Below, one piece after another: positions 15,930 to 25,102 of a stretch of DNA of 32,282 bases. Position 1 is the stretch's first letter; each line of letters begins with the position of its first letter. The position numbers and the translations under genes are program-made. Origin of the DNA: Treponema sp. (GTDB taxonomy: Bacteria; Spirochaetota; Spirochaetia; Treponematales; Breznakiellaceae); assembly GCA_009787835.1 (NCBI GenBank), contig WQSN01000035.1, positions 1 to 32,282 on the forward strand. Reading direction: 5' to 3'. The notes beneath the pieces are model-generated. The model saw nothing but the letters and a program-made list of their open reading frames with translations, was not told where the DNA came from and did no database searches.

Positions 15930-16477
15930 CAGAAAAATCGTTTTTTGCGGGATTTGGCGGACAGGGAATTATTTCCCTTGGGCAGCTTTGGGTGTATTTT
16001 GCCATGAAGGAAGGTAAAAATGTTACTTTTTTTCCGTTTTACGGAGCGGAAAAACGCGGAGGTATTGCCCGCGCCAGCGTAATTATCTCTGATGATGAAA
16101 TCGCCAGCCCTCTTGTTACAATGCCGGATTCAACTCTGGTTATGAACATAGATTCGCTCCCGTTATGTGAGAAAATTGTTAGAGACGGCGGTTTAATGTT
16201 AATTAATTCCAGTCTGGTAAAAGAAGCTCCTATACGAACTGGTATCAATGTCATAAAGTTGGAAGTAACAGGAATCGCAGAGAGGATTGGCAATGCGCTT
16301 TTTGCAAATATGGTAGCTCTTGGTGCAATGGCAAGACTAACGAAAGCGCTTAAACTTGCCGATATTGAAGGTATCTTGAAGAATTTTTTTCCTCAGGATA
16401 AACATCAATTTATTCCGATGAATATCAAGGCTATTCAGGCGGGATATGAGGCTGTTAACAGCGAACATTTCCAGTAA
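15926..16477 (+). CDS. korC: 2-oxoacid:ferredoxin oxidoreductase, gamma subunit
   Basis: A 183-residue gamma subunit, recognised by FFAGFGGQGIISLGQ at the N-terminus and FFPFYGAEKRGGIARASVIIS, the usual signature of this CoA-interacting subunit. The start at 15926 (ATGA overlap with the beta stop) gives the family N-terminus; an earlier in-frame start at 15848 would add 26 unrelated residues. It closes the operon. No hairpin terminator is visible in the short gap before the next promoter. Confidence 0.93.
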   Translation: MTEKSFFAGFGGQGIISLGQLWVYFAMKEGKNVTFFPFYGAEKRGGIARASVIISDDEIASPLVTMPDSTLVMNIDSLPLCEKIVRDGGLMLINSSLVKEAPIRTGINVIKLEVTGIAERIGNALFANMVALGAMARLTKALKLADIEGILKNFFPQDKHQFIPMNIKAIQAGYEAVNSEHFQ

Positions 16478-16493
16478 AAATGTCTTTTTGCTG

Positions 16494-16522
16494 TTGACAA
16501 TTATTATGGCATAGAGTAGTAT
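16494..16522 (+). promoter_or_regulatory. Promoter of the M23 endopeptidase gene
   Basis: A perfect TTGACA (16494-16499) is followed at 17 bp by TAGTAT (16517-16522); a closer -10 match, TATTAT, lies 3 bp further on. Transcription would begin around 16530, a few bases before the two candidate start codons. Confidence 0.55.
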
Positions 16523-16547
16523 TATAAGATAAACGATGGGAGCGTGG

Positions 16548-17579
16548 ATGGGTTCAGTTCATGAATACAAACGTTTGGAAAACAAACTTGTCCAAAAGGT
16601 GGGGGGCGCTGTCAATGTTACTATATGTTTCATTTTTAGTGTTTTAAAAGCATTTTGGAAATTTCTAACCAGGCGTTACACATTAGTTTTTGTTCCTCAT
16701 TCTGAAAAACGGGTTTATAATTTACATATAACCGTGCTTTCAGTGTTTTGCTTTGTACTTGTAACGGTTTGTATCTTTGGCGCCTTCTTTTGGTACGGCG
16801 CTTCTTACAGCGGTACAATATCCACAATAGCAAACAAGGACGGGCGTTTAAAAGATACGCAGGCTTCGCTTGATCAGCTGCGGGATGAAACAGTCCTGCT
16901 TCTGCGCGAAGCGCGTAATTTTGAAAACGCTTTATCGGGTGTTCTTTCGGCTCTGGGCCTTGGAACAACTAATACTACCTCTCAAAATACTTCAGGGGAT
17001 TTAAGTTCATTCCTTGGTATCAGAGAGACGCCAGACGGTCTGCTGCGGGAAGTCGATGATGTAAGGCGGCTTTCCGCGTATCTTTCCCAGGCTGTAGGAC
17101 CAATTAAAGAAATTGGTACCATTCTGGATTCACAGAGCGCGCTGCTTACTGAAATTCCAAGTGTCTGGCCGGTTAGAGGTGGGATTGGCAACATTACCAT
17201 GTTTTTTGGCCAAAATATCAATCCCATTAACGGTCAGTACTATATTCACAGGGGTATTGATATTTCAACCCACCGTTCAGGAGATTCTGTAGTTGCCGCT
17301 GCGGACGGACAGGTAGTAACAGTTGATTACACCTGGGACTTTGGCAATTATATAATAATCAGACATAAACACGGCTATTATACCCGTTATGCTCATCTGC
17401 AGAATTTCAGGGCAAGAATTGGACAGCGCGTTCAGCAGAATGAAGTAATTGGTTATATCGGGAATACAGGCGTTTCTACCGGCCCGCACCTGCATTACGA
17501 AGTTCATATTGGTTCGGATGTTGTCGATCCTTACCGGTATATTACAATGCGTTCCAGCATGATCAAACAAGGCCGCTAA
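16548..17579 (+). CDS. Membrane-anchored M23 (LytM-type) peptidoglycan endopeptidase
   Basis: Zinc endopeptidase that cuts peptide cross-bridges of the cell wall. With the start at 16548 it has 343 residues: a cytoplasmic N-terminus, one membrane helix (about 60-82), a predicted coiled-coil (95-130), and a periplasmic M23 domain (205-332). The zinc and catalytic residues are present: H234 and D238 in HRGIDIS, H283 in YAHLQ, H316 in GPHLHYEV. ATG 16548 is preferred because GGGAG lies five bases upstream; ATG 16536 is in frame but has no ribosome site. The gene next to it encodes a bactofilin. M23 peptidases are known partners of bactofilins in cell-shape control, so the two probably act together. 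Confidence 0.92.
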   Translation: MGSVHEYKRLENKLVQKVGGAVNVTICFIFSVLKAFWKFLTRRYTLVFVPHSEKRVYNLHITVLSVFCFVLVTVCIFGAFFWYGASYSGTISTIANKDGRLKDTQASLDQLRDETVLLLREARNFENALSGVLSALGLGTTNTTSQNTSGDLSSFLGIRETPDGLLREVDDVRRLSAYLSQAVGPIKEIGTILDSQSALLTEIPSVWPVRGGIGNITMFFGQNINPINGQYYIHRGIDISTHRSGDSVVAAADGQVVTVDYTWDFGNYIIIRHKHGYYTRYAHLQNFRARIGQRVQQNEVIGYIGNTGVSTGPHLHYEVHIGSDVVDPYRYITMRSSMIKQGR

Positions 17580-17625
17580 TATCCTATACCTGAACCATGC
17601 CCGGCATTGGGTGATGGTTCCCCTA

Positions 17626-17652
17626 TTGAAACAATATTAAATTTATTATAAT
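17626..17652 (+). promoter_or_regulatory. Possible promoter before the bactofilin gene
   Basis: TTGAAA (17626-17631) and a perfect TATAAT (17647-17652) are 15 bp apart, slightly short. A second TATAAT lies at 17657-17662. A weak GAACCAT/ATGGTTC hairpin (17592-17620) without a T-run precedes it. Confidence 0.35.
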
Positions 17653-17684
17653 GTTATATAATCTCGCTAAATCAAGGTTGATCA

Positions 17685-18110
17685 ATGGCTCTTGGAAGTG
17701 ATTATTCAATCAATTCAATAATTGGACCCAATACAAGTCTTACAGGCGATATAGAAGTCGCCGGTTTTGCGCGCATAGACGGCAGTATCAGAGGCAATGT
17801 ATCTGCAAAGGGCAGAGTAGTTATCGGTGAACGCGCGCGGATGAAAGGCAATGTAACCGGAACCAATATGACCATTGGCGGAGTTGTATACGGTAATATA
17901 ATCGCGGACGGGCATCTTATTATTCTTTCTACGGCTTTGATAATTGGCGATATTATTACCCGCCGTATTCAGGCCGATGACGGTTGTTTTGTAAACGGCA
18001 GAATCACCGTATGCCCCGATGATGATAGCTGGACAAAAACGATATCCGAGTTCCGTGACGCTCAAGGTATAAAATCGGTTCTGCCTGTTTTCCAGAAAAC
18101 CTATGGCTAA
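17685..18110 (+). CDS. Bactofilin
   Basis: A 141-residue cytoskeletal protein of the bactofilin family (formerly DUF583), which polymerises without nucleotide into filaments at the inner membrane and organises cell-wall synthesis. The central beta-helix is recognised by repeating short beta turns: SLTGDIEVAGFARIDGSIRGNV, then RVVIGERARMKGNVTG, then GVVYGNIIADG, each with the G-x-[IV] spacing. N- and C-terminal tails are short and non-repetitive, as usual. It lies 105 bp after the M23 endopeptidase gene and overlaps the next gene by 8 bases. Confidence 0.93.
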   Translation: MALGSDYSINSIIGPNTSLTGDIEVAGFARIDGSIRGNVSAKGRVVIGERARMKGNVTGTNMTIGGVVYGNIIADGHLIILSTALIIGDIITRRIQADDGCFVNGRITVCPDDDSWTKTISEFRDAQGIKSVLPVFQKTYG

Positions 18111-18663
18111 AATTGACGGCGCAGACACTTCTTTTTACATGAATCCAGCTGCCTATGCGCAGGTAAAATCGTCTTCAACCGAAGATAAAAAAAACAAAGG
18201 CATACGCAAGGGTGAAAGAACTGAATTTTCCCGTTTATTTGATGATCTGCGCGGTAAAACCGCGGAAGAACTGGGGCCATTAAGGGATCTTCCTGTATCG
18301 GATGAAACTGTCGATTATCTGATGGACGAAGTCCGCGACGCCGGAGATATTCTGAAAGACCGCCCTCTTCCCGAAGAAATAATGCGTTATAAACAGGCTG
18401 TCCGTAATTTCATTAATTATATTGTAAAAAATTGTTATTCACTGGAACAGGATGAAGGTATCCGTAATAAACTGAAACCCGGTTTCAAGGGACGGCGCAA
18501 TTCACCCGATGCTGATAATAAAAAAGGATATACCAAAATTCAGATAATTGATAAAAAACTTGAAGATTTGGCTGCCATGCTTATGTCAAGTCAGATGCGT
18601 CAAATGGAACTGGTTTCCCGTCTTGAGGAAATACGCGGACTTTTGATAGACTTGTTGCAATAG
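18103..18663 (+). CDS. YaaR-family protein (DUF327)
   Basis: A 186-residue helical, charged protein. The segment LPLPEEIMRYKQAVRNFINYIV-like region (about 85-108) and KIQIIDKKLEDLAAMLMSSQ near 145-165 are features of the YaaR/DUF327 family, whose biochemical role is unknown. In Firmicutes yaaR lies close to yaaT (ricT), and here the RicT homologue follows 13 bp downstream, which supports the assignment. The start overlaps the end of the bactofilin gene by 8 bases, so it is translated from the same message. Confidence 0.8.
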   Translation: MAKIDGADTSFYMNPAAYAQVKSSSTEDKKNKGIRKGERTEFSRLFDDLRGKTAEELGPLRDLPVSDETVDYLMDEVRDAGDILKDRPLPEEIMRYKQAVRNFINYIVKNCYSLEQDEGIRNKLKPGFKGRRNSPDADNKKGYTKIQIIDKKLEDLAAMLMSSQMRQMELVSRLEEIRGLLIDLLQ

Positions 18664-18676
18664 GGAGAATCGCAGC

Positions 18677-19624
18677 GTGAGCAATTATAACGACGATGAT
18701 ATAATAGAAGATGATGATATTTCCGCTTTTGAGGATGAACCTAAACAGAGAGCTGTAATAACAGGCGCAGACGCGGGAATTGAGTCTATCGCGCCCGATA
18801 CTCCTATTTACCGTTTAAGGCTTTTATATTCCCATGAGACTTTTCTGGCTGTTTACCGCGAAGACAGCCTCATTTCAAACGCAATGGTTATTGTTCCAAC
18901 CCGTTACGGCCGTGATTTGGCCCAGGTAATCGGTTCTGTAAAGGGAAAGCTTCCGCCTGTTTCGGAAATCGCGTGGATTGTGCGCACCGCGACTCCTGAG
19001 GATTTGGAAAAATCCTGTAAAAACCATAAATTGGAAAAAGAGGCGTTTGATATCTGCAAACAAAAAATTGAAAATCATAAACTGGAAATGAAGCTGGTTC
19101 TTGTTCATTATCTTTTGGAAGAGCCGAAAATTCTATTTTTCTTTACTGCGGAAAACAGGGTGGATTTCCGCGAACTTGTAAAAGATCTGGTCAGTGTTTT
19201 TAAAATGCGGATAGAGCTAAGGCAGATTGGCGTTCGTGACGAGGCAAGAGTAATCGGCGGTTTGGGGGTATGCGGCCGCTGTTATTGCTGCCACTGCGTA
19301 TCTGATAAACTAAAACCTGTTTCAATCAAGATGGCGAAGGATCAGAAACTTTCACTTAACTCCGTAAAAATTTCCGGCCCCTGCGGACGTCTTTTGTGCT
19401 GCCTTTTTTATGAGTATGGTTTTTACAGCGAGCAGCAGCGTAATCTTCCGCAGGAAGGCATGAGAATCAATTATAACAGTGAAACCTGGAAAGTCGCCGA
19501 GGTAAACCTTGTCGCCGGGCAGATAAAATTATGCACTGAAGACGGACGCGCTATGACATTCCCGGCTTCCCAGTTTGAACGCGTTGATAATTACTGGCGG
19601 ATCGTTAAAAATAAAGCAGATTAG
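18677..19624 (+). CDS. ricT: RicT/YaaT (PSP1 domain) iron-sulfur regulator homologue
   Basis: A 315-residue PSP1-domain protein. In Bacillus subtilis RicT, with RicA and RicF, forms an FAD and [4Fe-4S] complex that controls mRNA processing and development. The hallmark cysteines are present: C199, C202, C204 and C205 (GVCGRCYCC) and C236, C241 and C242 (GPCGRLLCC), with the invariant PVSIKMAKDQKLSLN between them. An extra Cys at 207 is unusual. The N-terminal 40 residues are acidic and poorly conserved. The start is GTG at 18677 with GGGAGA upstream. Partners RicA and RicF are not in the window, so the role here is inferred from family and neighbourhood. Confidence 0.9.
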   Translation: MSNYNDDDIIEDDDISAFEDEPKQRAVITGADAGIESIAPDTPIYRLRLLYSHETFLAVYREDSLISNAMVIVPTRYGRDLAQVIGSVKGKLPPVSEIAWIVRTATPEDLEKSCKNHKLEKEAFDICKQKIENHKLEMKLVLVHYLLEEPKILFFFTAENRVDFRELVKDLVSVFKMRIELRQIGVRDEARVIGGLGVCGRCYCCHCVSDKLKPVSIKMAKDQKLSLNSVKISGPCGRLLCCLFYEYGFYSEQQRNLPQEGMRINYNSETWKVAEVNLVAGQIKLCTEDGRAMTFPASQFERVDNYWRIVKNKAD

Positions 19625-19688
19625 TACCGCCTTTAACGCGGACATCTATTAATTCTTGCTGTTTTATGCAATAATATGTTGTAAAAAG

Positions 19689-19988
19689 ATGAAAATAACG
19701 CGTAAAACATTAATGATTATTATCGCGGGTTTGGGAGCGCTGATAATCATTTACAGTCTGTTTCGTCATTTAACCGGTATCGGGCTTGGTGAAGAAGAAG
19801 AAAAACTTATGATGAACATTGTTGTTTTCGCCGCGTTGGGGATTTTCATTTATAACCGAAAAATGGCCAAAGATGAAAATCAGGCAAAAGAAGCCCGTAA
19901 AAAAGAGCAAATTTCATTTGAAGAGCTTGCCGCAAATGAAAGCTTGCCGCATTGGGAAAGGAAAGAAAACAATGATGAATCAAAGTGA
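19689..19988 (+). CDS. Small two-helix membrane protein, unknown function
   Basis: A 99-residue protein with two hydrophobic segments (about 7-23 and 41-57) separated by an acidic loop (GLGEEEEKLMM), and a charged C-terminal tail ending SLPHWERKENNDESK. I do not recognise a family. The ATG at 19689 is taken because it starts just before the first helix; an upstream TTG in frame is less likely. It lies 64 bp after ricT, probably at the end of that operon, and its stop is followed at once by the nrdJ promoter region. Confidence 0.65.
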   Translation: MKITRKTLMIIIAGLGALIIIYSLFRHLTGIGLGEEEEKLMMNIVVFAALGIFIYNRKMAKDENQAKEARKKEQISFEELAANESLPHWERKENNDESK

Positions 19989-20032
19989 CATTTACTTTGA
20001 TAAATTTTTTCTAAAAAATGATTCTTTTTTCT

Positions 20033-20061
20033 TGCCATACCGCTTTATATGGTGTATACTT
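20033..20061 (+). promoter_or_regulatory. nrdJ promoter
   Basis: TTGCCA (20033-20038, 5 of 6) and TATACT (20056-20061, 5 of 6) are exactly 17 bp apart. The predicted transcript start is about 20068, giving a 50-base leader. The spacer and the start region coincide with two NrdR-like boxes, so a repressor bound there would block RNA polymerase. Confidence 0.7.
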
Positions 20062-20090
20062 AGTGTAACACCACTATATATGTGGCTGTT
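20039..20090 (+). promoter_or_regulatory. Two NrdR-like boxes upstream of nrdJ
   Basis: Box 1 (20039-20057, TACCGC-TTTATAT-GGTGTA) lies in the promoter spacer. Box 2 (about 20069-20090, with CCAC-TATATAT-GTGG at its centre) lies over the transcript start. Their AT cores begin at 20045 and 20076, exactly 31 bp or three helical turns apart, which is the known spacing of paired NrdR boxes controlling ribonucleotide reductase genes. The match to the consensus is approximate (7-base rather than 8-base core). NrdR itself is not encoded in the window. Confidence 0.6.
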
Positions 20091-20117
20091 AGTCTTGGGG
20101 ACAAAAAGGATTTGGGG

Positions 20118-23100
20118 ATGAAGGTTACTCGTTTTTTTACCGATCGCGGTAGCGGTCCATACTATGATATCGTTTGGGAAAGGCGGAAAAGTGAAATCCG
20201 TAATCCCAATGGCAAGGCGATTTTTTCAGAAGATACAGTTATTGTACCTGTTTTCTGGAGCCAGATAGCAGCAGATATAATCGCGCAAAAGTACTTCCGT
20301 AAGGCCGGAATACCCGCTGATAAGATCTACGAATGGAAAAAATGGGTTAAAATAGCTGATAATTCCAAAGATCCGGGTAATAATTTACCTGAAGACGGGG
20401 CTGAGCATGACAGCCGGCAGGTATTTCACCGGCTTGCGTATACATGGCTTGAGTGGGGCAGGCGGAATAAATACTTTGACAGTGAAGAAGACGAGCTGGC
20501 TTTTTATGATGAGACCTGTTATATGCTGGCTCATCAATTTGCAGCTCCAAACAGTCCGCAGTGGTTCAATACGGGTCTCTATTCAGTATACGGGATCGAC
20601 GGTCCGGCGCAGGGGCATTATTATTTCGACCCGGTAAAAAATGAAACAGTAAAATCCGACAGCGCCTACAAGCGGCCTCAGCCTCACGCCTGTTTTATAC
20701 TTTCCATAGATGACGATCTTGTAAATGAAGGCGGCATTATGGATCTGATGACACGCGAAGCCAGGCTTTTTAAATATGGTTCAGGGACAGGTTCCAATTT
20801 TTCCCGTATCCGCGGAATGAACGAAAGTTTATCAGGCGGCGGTGTTTCATCCGGCCTTCTTTCATTTTTAAGGGTAGGGGATCGCTCGGCTTCCGCCATT
20901 AAATCCGGTGGCACTACCCGCCGGGCCGCCAAGATGGTAACCCTCGATATTGATCATCCCGATGTGGAAAAGTACATAGGCTGGAAAGCCGGAGAGGAAC
21001 AAAAAGTAGCCTCCATGGTCACAGGTTCCTTAATATTAAAGAAACACATTGACGCGATTAAAAAATCGCTGACAGGTTTCCGCGGTCCCAATGACGATAA
21101 GTTCAACGCGGAGAAAAACCATGAACTGGCCGCGGTTCTGCGCGCGGCGTTAGGTGATAAAATACCGCCCTCCTATCTTTACCAGCAGCTGCGCCGCCTT
21201 GAACAGGACGATGAGGATGTTGATGTTTCACAGTATTCAACTGCCTGGGATGATGAAGCGTACAATACCGTTTCAGGCCAAAGTTCAAATAACAGTCTGC
21301 GCCTGACCGACGATTTTATGCGGGCGGTATTAAATGACGGAGACTGGGAACTAAAAAGCCGCACTACAGATGAAGCCGTTAAAACAGTCAAAGCCCGCAA
21401 ACTGTGGAATGACATCGCCAGGACAAGCTGGCAGTGCGCGGATCCAGGTCTTCAGTACCACACAACAATCAATGACTGGCATACATGCCCTGCCGGCGGC
21501 GAGATACGGGCTTCAAATCCCTGTTCTGAATATATGTTCCTGGATGACACTGCCTGTAATCTGGCATCTGTAAATCTTGTTTCATTTTACAACAGGGAAA
21601 ATAAAACTTTTAATGTTGAAGGTTATCTTCACGCAATCAGCATCTGGACAACCATTCTGGAAATTTCTGTTGTAATGGCGCAGTTTCCGTCTATGCGTAT
21701 CGCAGAACTTTCGTATCAGTACAGGACGCTTGGACTGGGTTACGCCAATTTAGGCACGCTCCTTATGATCATGGGCCTTGCCTATGATTCTGAAGAGGGT
21801 CGCTCTGTCGCGGGAGCGCTTTCCGCATTGCTGTCAGGCGAAGCGTACGCGCAGTCCGCCCGCATGGCCGCTGAACACGGTTCCTTCCTGCGTTACGGTG
21901 AAAACTCAGAGAATATGCTGCGCGTTATACGAAACCACAGACGCGCGGTATATAACGCCGCCGAAAGCGCTTATGAGTCTCTTCATACCATGCCCAAGGG
22001 AATCGATTCCGCATCCTGTCCCGCTTATATTCTGGACGCGGCAAAAGCCGCATGGGACAGAGCGCTTGAACTGGGCACGAAGAACGGTTACCGCAACGCC
22101 CAGGTTACAGCCATCGCTCCCACAGGTACAATCGGTCTTTTAATGGATTGCGATACCACAGGCATTGAACCGGATTTTGCGCTTGTTAAATTCAAAAAAC
22201 TCGCAGGCGGCGGTTATTTTAAAATTATAAATCAATCTGTTCCTCCCGCGCTTGAATCGCTCGGTTACACTCCGCAGGTCATTGATGAAATAATCGCTTA
22301 CGCTACAGGCAGGAAAACACTGAAAGGGGCTCCTTCCATTAATCATGAATCGCTTAAAGCGAAAGGTTTTACCCCCGAAGCCATTACCGAAGCGGAAAAC
22401 GCCGTTAAAACAGCGCTTAATCTGGAAGGTGTATTCAATCCCTGGATACTTGGAAAATCATTTGTTGAAAAGGTTTTAAGAGTTCCAGAATCCACATGGT
22501 CGCTTCAGGGTTTCAGTCTTCTTAAACATATTGGCTTTAACCAGGAAGATATTGATGAAGCGGAACTGTACGCATGCGGAACAATGGGTCTTGAAGGCGC
22601 TCCCAATCTCAGGAAAGAACATTATTCTGTATTTGACACGGCCGCTCCTTCCGGTAAAAAAGGCAAACGTTCCATTTCATGGACTGCTCATATCGGCATG
22701 ATGGCTTCCGTGCAGCCTTTTATATCAGGAGCGATATCCAAAACAATCAATATGCCGAACGCGGCGAATTATGACGATGTAAAAGGCGCGTATATGCTTT
22801 CCTGGAAGAACGCGCTGAAAGCTGTAGCCCTGTACAGGGACGGTTCAAAACTTTCTCAGCCCTTAAATACCTTCGCGCCCGGAACCGATCCGTTAGCTGA
22901 CACCATCCTGAAGGTTGAAAAGGGGCTGGATATACCGGTAGCCGCGCCGGATCGCAAAAGGGCGAATACCCGCGGCAAGCGCAAACCGCTTCCAAACAGA
23001 AGAATTGGTTATACGCAAAAAGCTAAAATCGGCGGCCATTCAATTTTTATCAGAACAGGCGAATATGAAGACGGAAGCCTGGGTGAGATATTCCTTGACA

Positions 23101-23774
23101 TGCACAAGGAAGGCGCCGCTTTCCGCAGCCTGTTAAACAGTTTCGCCATTACTGTTTCGCTGGGATTGCAGTACGGCGTGCCGCTTGAGGAATATGTTGA
23201 CGCCTTCACCTTCAGCCGTTTTGAACCCAATGGTTTTGTACACGGACACGATTATGTGAAAATGGCAACCAGCGTTATTGATTATATATTCCGCGATCTT
23301 GCCATCAGTTACCTTAAACGCAATGATCTGGGTCAGGTAAAACCTGAAGATCTTGTAGCGACCACAACCAAGGGTGAAGCTGAAGCGGCGGGCTTGAAAC
23401 CCCGTGAGGATAAGCAAAGTTCCGGTTACAAATCGAACACTGTAGTTCCGGCGCTGTCAGCCGCACCGCAGCAGCCCGCAGCCGGCAAGATGACTCCGAA
23501 GCCGCAGACCGGAGGGCAAAGCGGAGCGATTAAAACAGCGGACCCGTCAATGTCTGCCGCTGTTTCCCCGTCGCCTGAATTAGTTCTGCCTCAGCTGCAG
23601 GTAGCGGTAATGGAAGATAGTCCTCCAATGGAGAACGAGGTATTGAAAATTATCCAGGCCCGCATAAAGGGTTACGAGGGCGATCCATGTTCCTATTGCG
23701 GCGATTTTACTCTGGTAAGAAACGGCACATGTATGAAATGCGATACCTGCGGCAACACTACAGGATGCTCCTGA
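20118..23774 (+). CDS. nrdJ: Class II (adenosylcobalamin-dependent) ribonucleoside-diphosphate reductase
   Basis: Makes deoxyribonucleotides using a radical generated from vitamin B12 coenzyme, independent of oxygen. The 1218 residues fit the long single-chain NrdJ. Family motifs: [46 protein letters not shown], the active-site NPCSE at 467-471, and [20 protein letters not shown]. No separate NrdB-type subunit gene is nearby, as expected for class II. The C-terminus has a low-complexity Pro/Ala/Gln-rich linker, then [10 protein letters not shown] and [14 protein letters not shown], a zinc-ribbon-like end that also carries the redox cysteines. ATG 20118 has AAAGGA seven bases upstream; an in-frame start at 20082 would lie within the regulatory boxes. 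Expected regulation is by NrdR. Confidence 0.96.
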   Translation: MKVTRFFTDRGSGPYYDIVWERRKSEIRNPNGKAIFSEDTVIVPVFWSQIAADIIAQKYFRKAGIPADKIYEWKKWVKIADNSKDPGNNLPEDGAEHDSRQVFHRLAYTWLEWGRRNKYFDSEEDELAFYDETCYMLAHQFAAPNSPQWFNTGLYSVYGIDGPAQGHYYFDPVKNETVKSDSAYKRPQPHACFILSIDDDLVNEGGIMDLMTREARLFKYGSGTGSNFSRIRGMNESLSGGGVSSGLLSFLRVGDRSASAIKSGGTTRRAAKMVTLDIDHPDVEKYIGWKAGEEQKVASMVTGSLILKKHIDAIKKSLTGFRGPNDDKFNAEKNHELAAVLRAALGDKIPPSYLYQQLRRLEQDDEDVDVSQYSTAWDDEAYNTVSGQSSNNSLRLTDDFMRAVLNDGDWELKSRTTDEAVKTVKARKLWNDIARTSWQCADPGLQYHTTINDWHTCPAGGEIRASNPCSEYMFLDDTACNLASVNLVSFYNRENKTFNVEGYLHAISIWTTILEISVVMAQFPSMRIAELSYQYRTLGLGYANLGTLLMIMGLAYDSEEGRSVAGALSALLSGEAYAQSARMAAEHGSFLRYGENSENMLRVIRNHRRAVYNAAESAYESLHTMPKGIDSASCPAYILDAAKAAWDRALELGTKNGYRNAQVTAIAPTGTIGLLMDCDTTGIEPDFALVKFKKLAGGGYFKIINQSVPPALESLGYTPQVIDEIIAYATGRKTLKGAPSINHESLKAKGFTPEAITEAENAVKTALNLEGVFNPWILGKSFVEKVLRVPESTWSLQGFSLLKHIGFNQEDIDEAELYACGTMGLEGAPNLRKEHYSVFDTAAPSGKKGKRSISWTAHIGMMASVQPFISGAISKTINMPNAANYDDVKGAYMLSWKNALKAVALYRDGSKLSQPLNTFAPGTDPLADTILKVEKGLDIPVAAPDRKRANTRGKRKPLPNRRIGYTQKAKIGGHSIFIRTGEYEDGSLGEIFLDMHKEGAAFRSLLNSFAITVSLGLQYGVPLEEYVDAFTFSRFEPNGFVHGHDYVKMATSVIDYIFRDLAISYLKRNDLGQVKPEDLVATTTKGEAEAAGLKPREDKQSSGYKSNTVVPALSAAPQQPAAGKMTPKPQTGGQSGAIKTADPSMSAAVSPSPELVLPQLQVAVMEDSPPMENEVLKIIQARIKGYEGDPCSYCGDFTLVRNGTCMKCDTCGNTTGCS

Positions 23775-23818
23775 TAAATCAGGGTTTGGAAATGAAAAAT
23801 TAGCGGCGGGCAACCCCG

Positions 23819-24994
23819 GTGAATTTGTTTTACGCATCTTTTATTCCGGGGCTGCAAAATGTTGCCGCAAGTGTAATTAAGGAACGTCTCGCGCCGGATG
23901 TAAGGATTCTAAAACTTCTTGACGGCGCTGTTTTGTTTGAGACTGAAACAGGCTACGATAAACTTAACTTTTTTTGTTTTAATAATATTTTCGCTGTTAT
24001 TAATGTCATGGATGAACACGGGACAGCAGACAATGAGCGAAGATCTGATAATCTGGCTGCGCTGGAAAAACACATAAAGACTATTGTCAATATAAAACCG
24101 CACAGCCATGCAAAAGAAAAGAATATTATTTTAAAAACCCAGAGTAACTCCGTAGTTTATTTGAATCCGCTTCTGAATAACAGTAAAAGTTTTAACACGT
24201 TCAGGGTTGTTTTTTCCGATGAGAATAAACCAGCCTCCGTTAATGAAAAATTTCGACTTGATGTCGAACGGTTTATTTCACGTATTTCAGGATTAAAGGT
24301 CAATCGCAGCTTGCCTGATACAGAGTTCTGGTTTTTATTCCGCCGGGAAGATGAGAAGAAACAAATGGCAGATAACGTTTTTCAGGAAGAAAATGGCCGG
24401 GAGTCAAAAAATTTTTCTGTTTTTATGAAAAGGCTCACTTTGCATTCTTCCCGGGAAAAGACCCTGCACAGGGGAGAGCTGCCGCCTCCTTTAGCCTGGG
24501 CAATGTGCCGTCTTGGAAATCTTAAACACAGCGATACCGTTCTTGATCCGTTCTGCGGTTACGGCTCCATTCCCGAAACTGCGTTTAAACATTTTCACAT
24601 AACAGAATTTATCGCCTGTGATAACAATGGTGAAGCATCTGGTTATACCGCCGCCAGATTTAAAAAACGGGAAAAACACGGCTTGATTCTGCACAAAAAT
24701 GATTTTATTGATCTGCCTCTTTTATTGGGAGAAAAAAGCGTTGATGCGATTATTACAGATCCGCCGTGGGGCCATTTTAAAGTAAATGATGACATATTTC
24801 CTGTTAAAATGTTTGATGTATTTGGTAAACTGTTAAAAGACGGCGGCAGGGCGGTTGTGTTATACGCAAATGAAAATGATTTCCTGAAAGCCGTTCCATG
24901 CTGTTTTGAATTGCAGGAAAAAATTCCAATTTTACTTTCCGGCAGGAAAGCTGTTATATATAAATTTATTTTAAGAGGATCTCCCGCAGGATAA
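23819..24994 (+). CDS. THUMP/UPF0020-type RNA guanine-N2 methyltransferase-like protein
   Basis: A 391-residue protein of the RlmL/Trm14-like family, which methylates guanine N2 in RNA using S-adenosylmethionine. The N-terminal half (1-175) corresponds to the THUMP-type RNA-binding region but is weakly conserved. The C-terminal half (215-385) has the UPF0020 methyltransferase core: LHRGELPPPLAWAM, the AdoMet loop VLDPFCGYGS at 241-250, an acidic residue after strand 2 (IACDNN) and the catalytic DPPWG at 314-318. The start is GTG at 23819, 44 bp after nrdJ, with no strong ribosome site, so the exact start is uncertain. Target RNA is unknown. Confidence 0.82.
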   Translation: MNLFYASFIPGLQNVAASVIKERLAPDVRILKLLDGAVLFETETGYDKLNFFCFNNIFAVINVMDEHGTADNERRSDNLAALEKHIKTIVNIKPHSHAKEKNIILKTQSNSVVYLNPLLNNSKSFNTFRVVFSDENKPASVNEKFRLDVERFISRISGLKVNRSLPDTEFWFLFRREDEKKQMADNVFQEENGRESKNFSVFMKRLTLHSSREKTLHRGELPPPLAWAMCRLGNLKHSDTVLDPFCGYGSIPETAFKHFHITEFIACDNNGEASGYTAARFKKREKHGLILHKNDFIDLPLLLGEKSVDAIITDPPWGHFKVNDDIFPVKMFDVFGKLLKDGGRAVVLYANENDFLKAVPCCFELQEKIPILLSGRKAVIYKFILRGSPAG

Positions 24995-25051
24995 ACTCAC
25001 CCCTTGGAGAATTCTTATTGAATTTACTACTTACAGCGAAGCTTCCAGTAC

Positions 25052-25080
25052 TTGTTACTTTATTAATAAAAGTGTACCAT
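25052..25080 (+). promoter_or_regulatory. Possible adk promoter
   Basis: TTGTTA (25052-25057) and TACCAT (25075-25080), each 4 of 6, are 17 bp apart and are followed by the AAGGAG ribosome site of adk. This is a weak call based on spacing. Confidence 0.35.
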
Positions 25081-25102
25081 AAAAGTTCTAAGGAGAAAAA
25101 CT

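Noticed and set aside
17592..17620. GAACCAT/ATGGTTC hairpin after the M23 gene as a terminator
   Set aside because: The stem is short, the loop is 15 bases and no T-run follows.
19989..20117. Cobalamin riboswitch before the B12-dependent reductase
   Set aside because: The leader of about 50 bases is far too short and no B12-box-like sequence is visible.
24937..24952. CTTTCC/GGAAAG inverted repeat resembling the hsdR palindrome
   Set aside because: Short 6-bp arms inside a conserved coding region of the methyltransferase; likely chance and not the same element.
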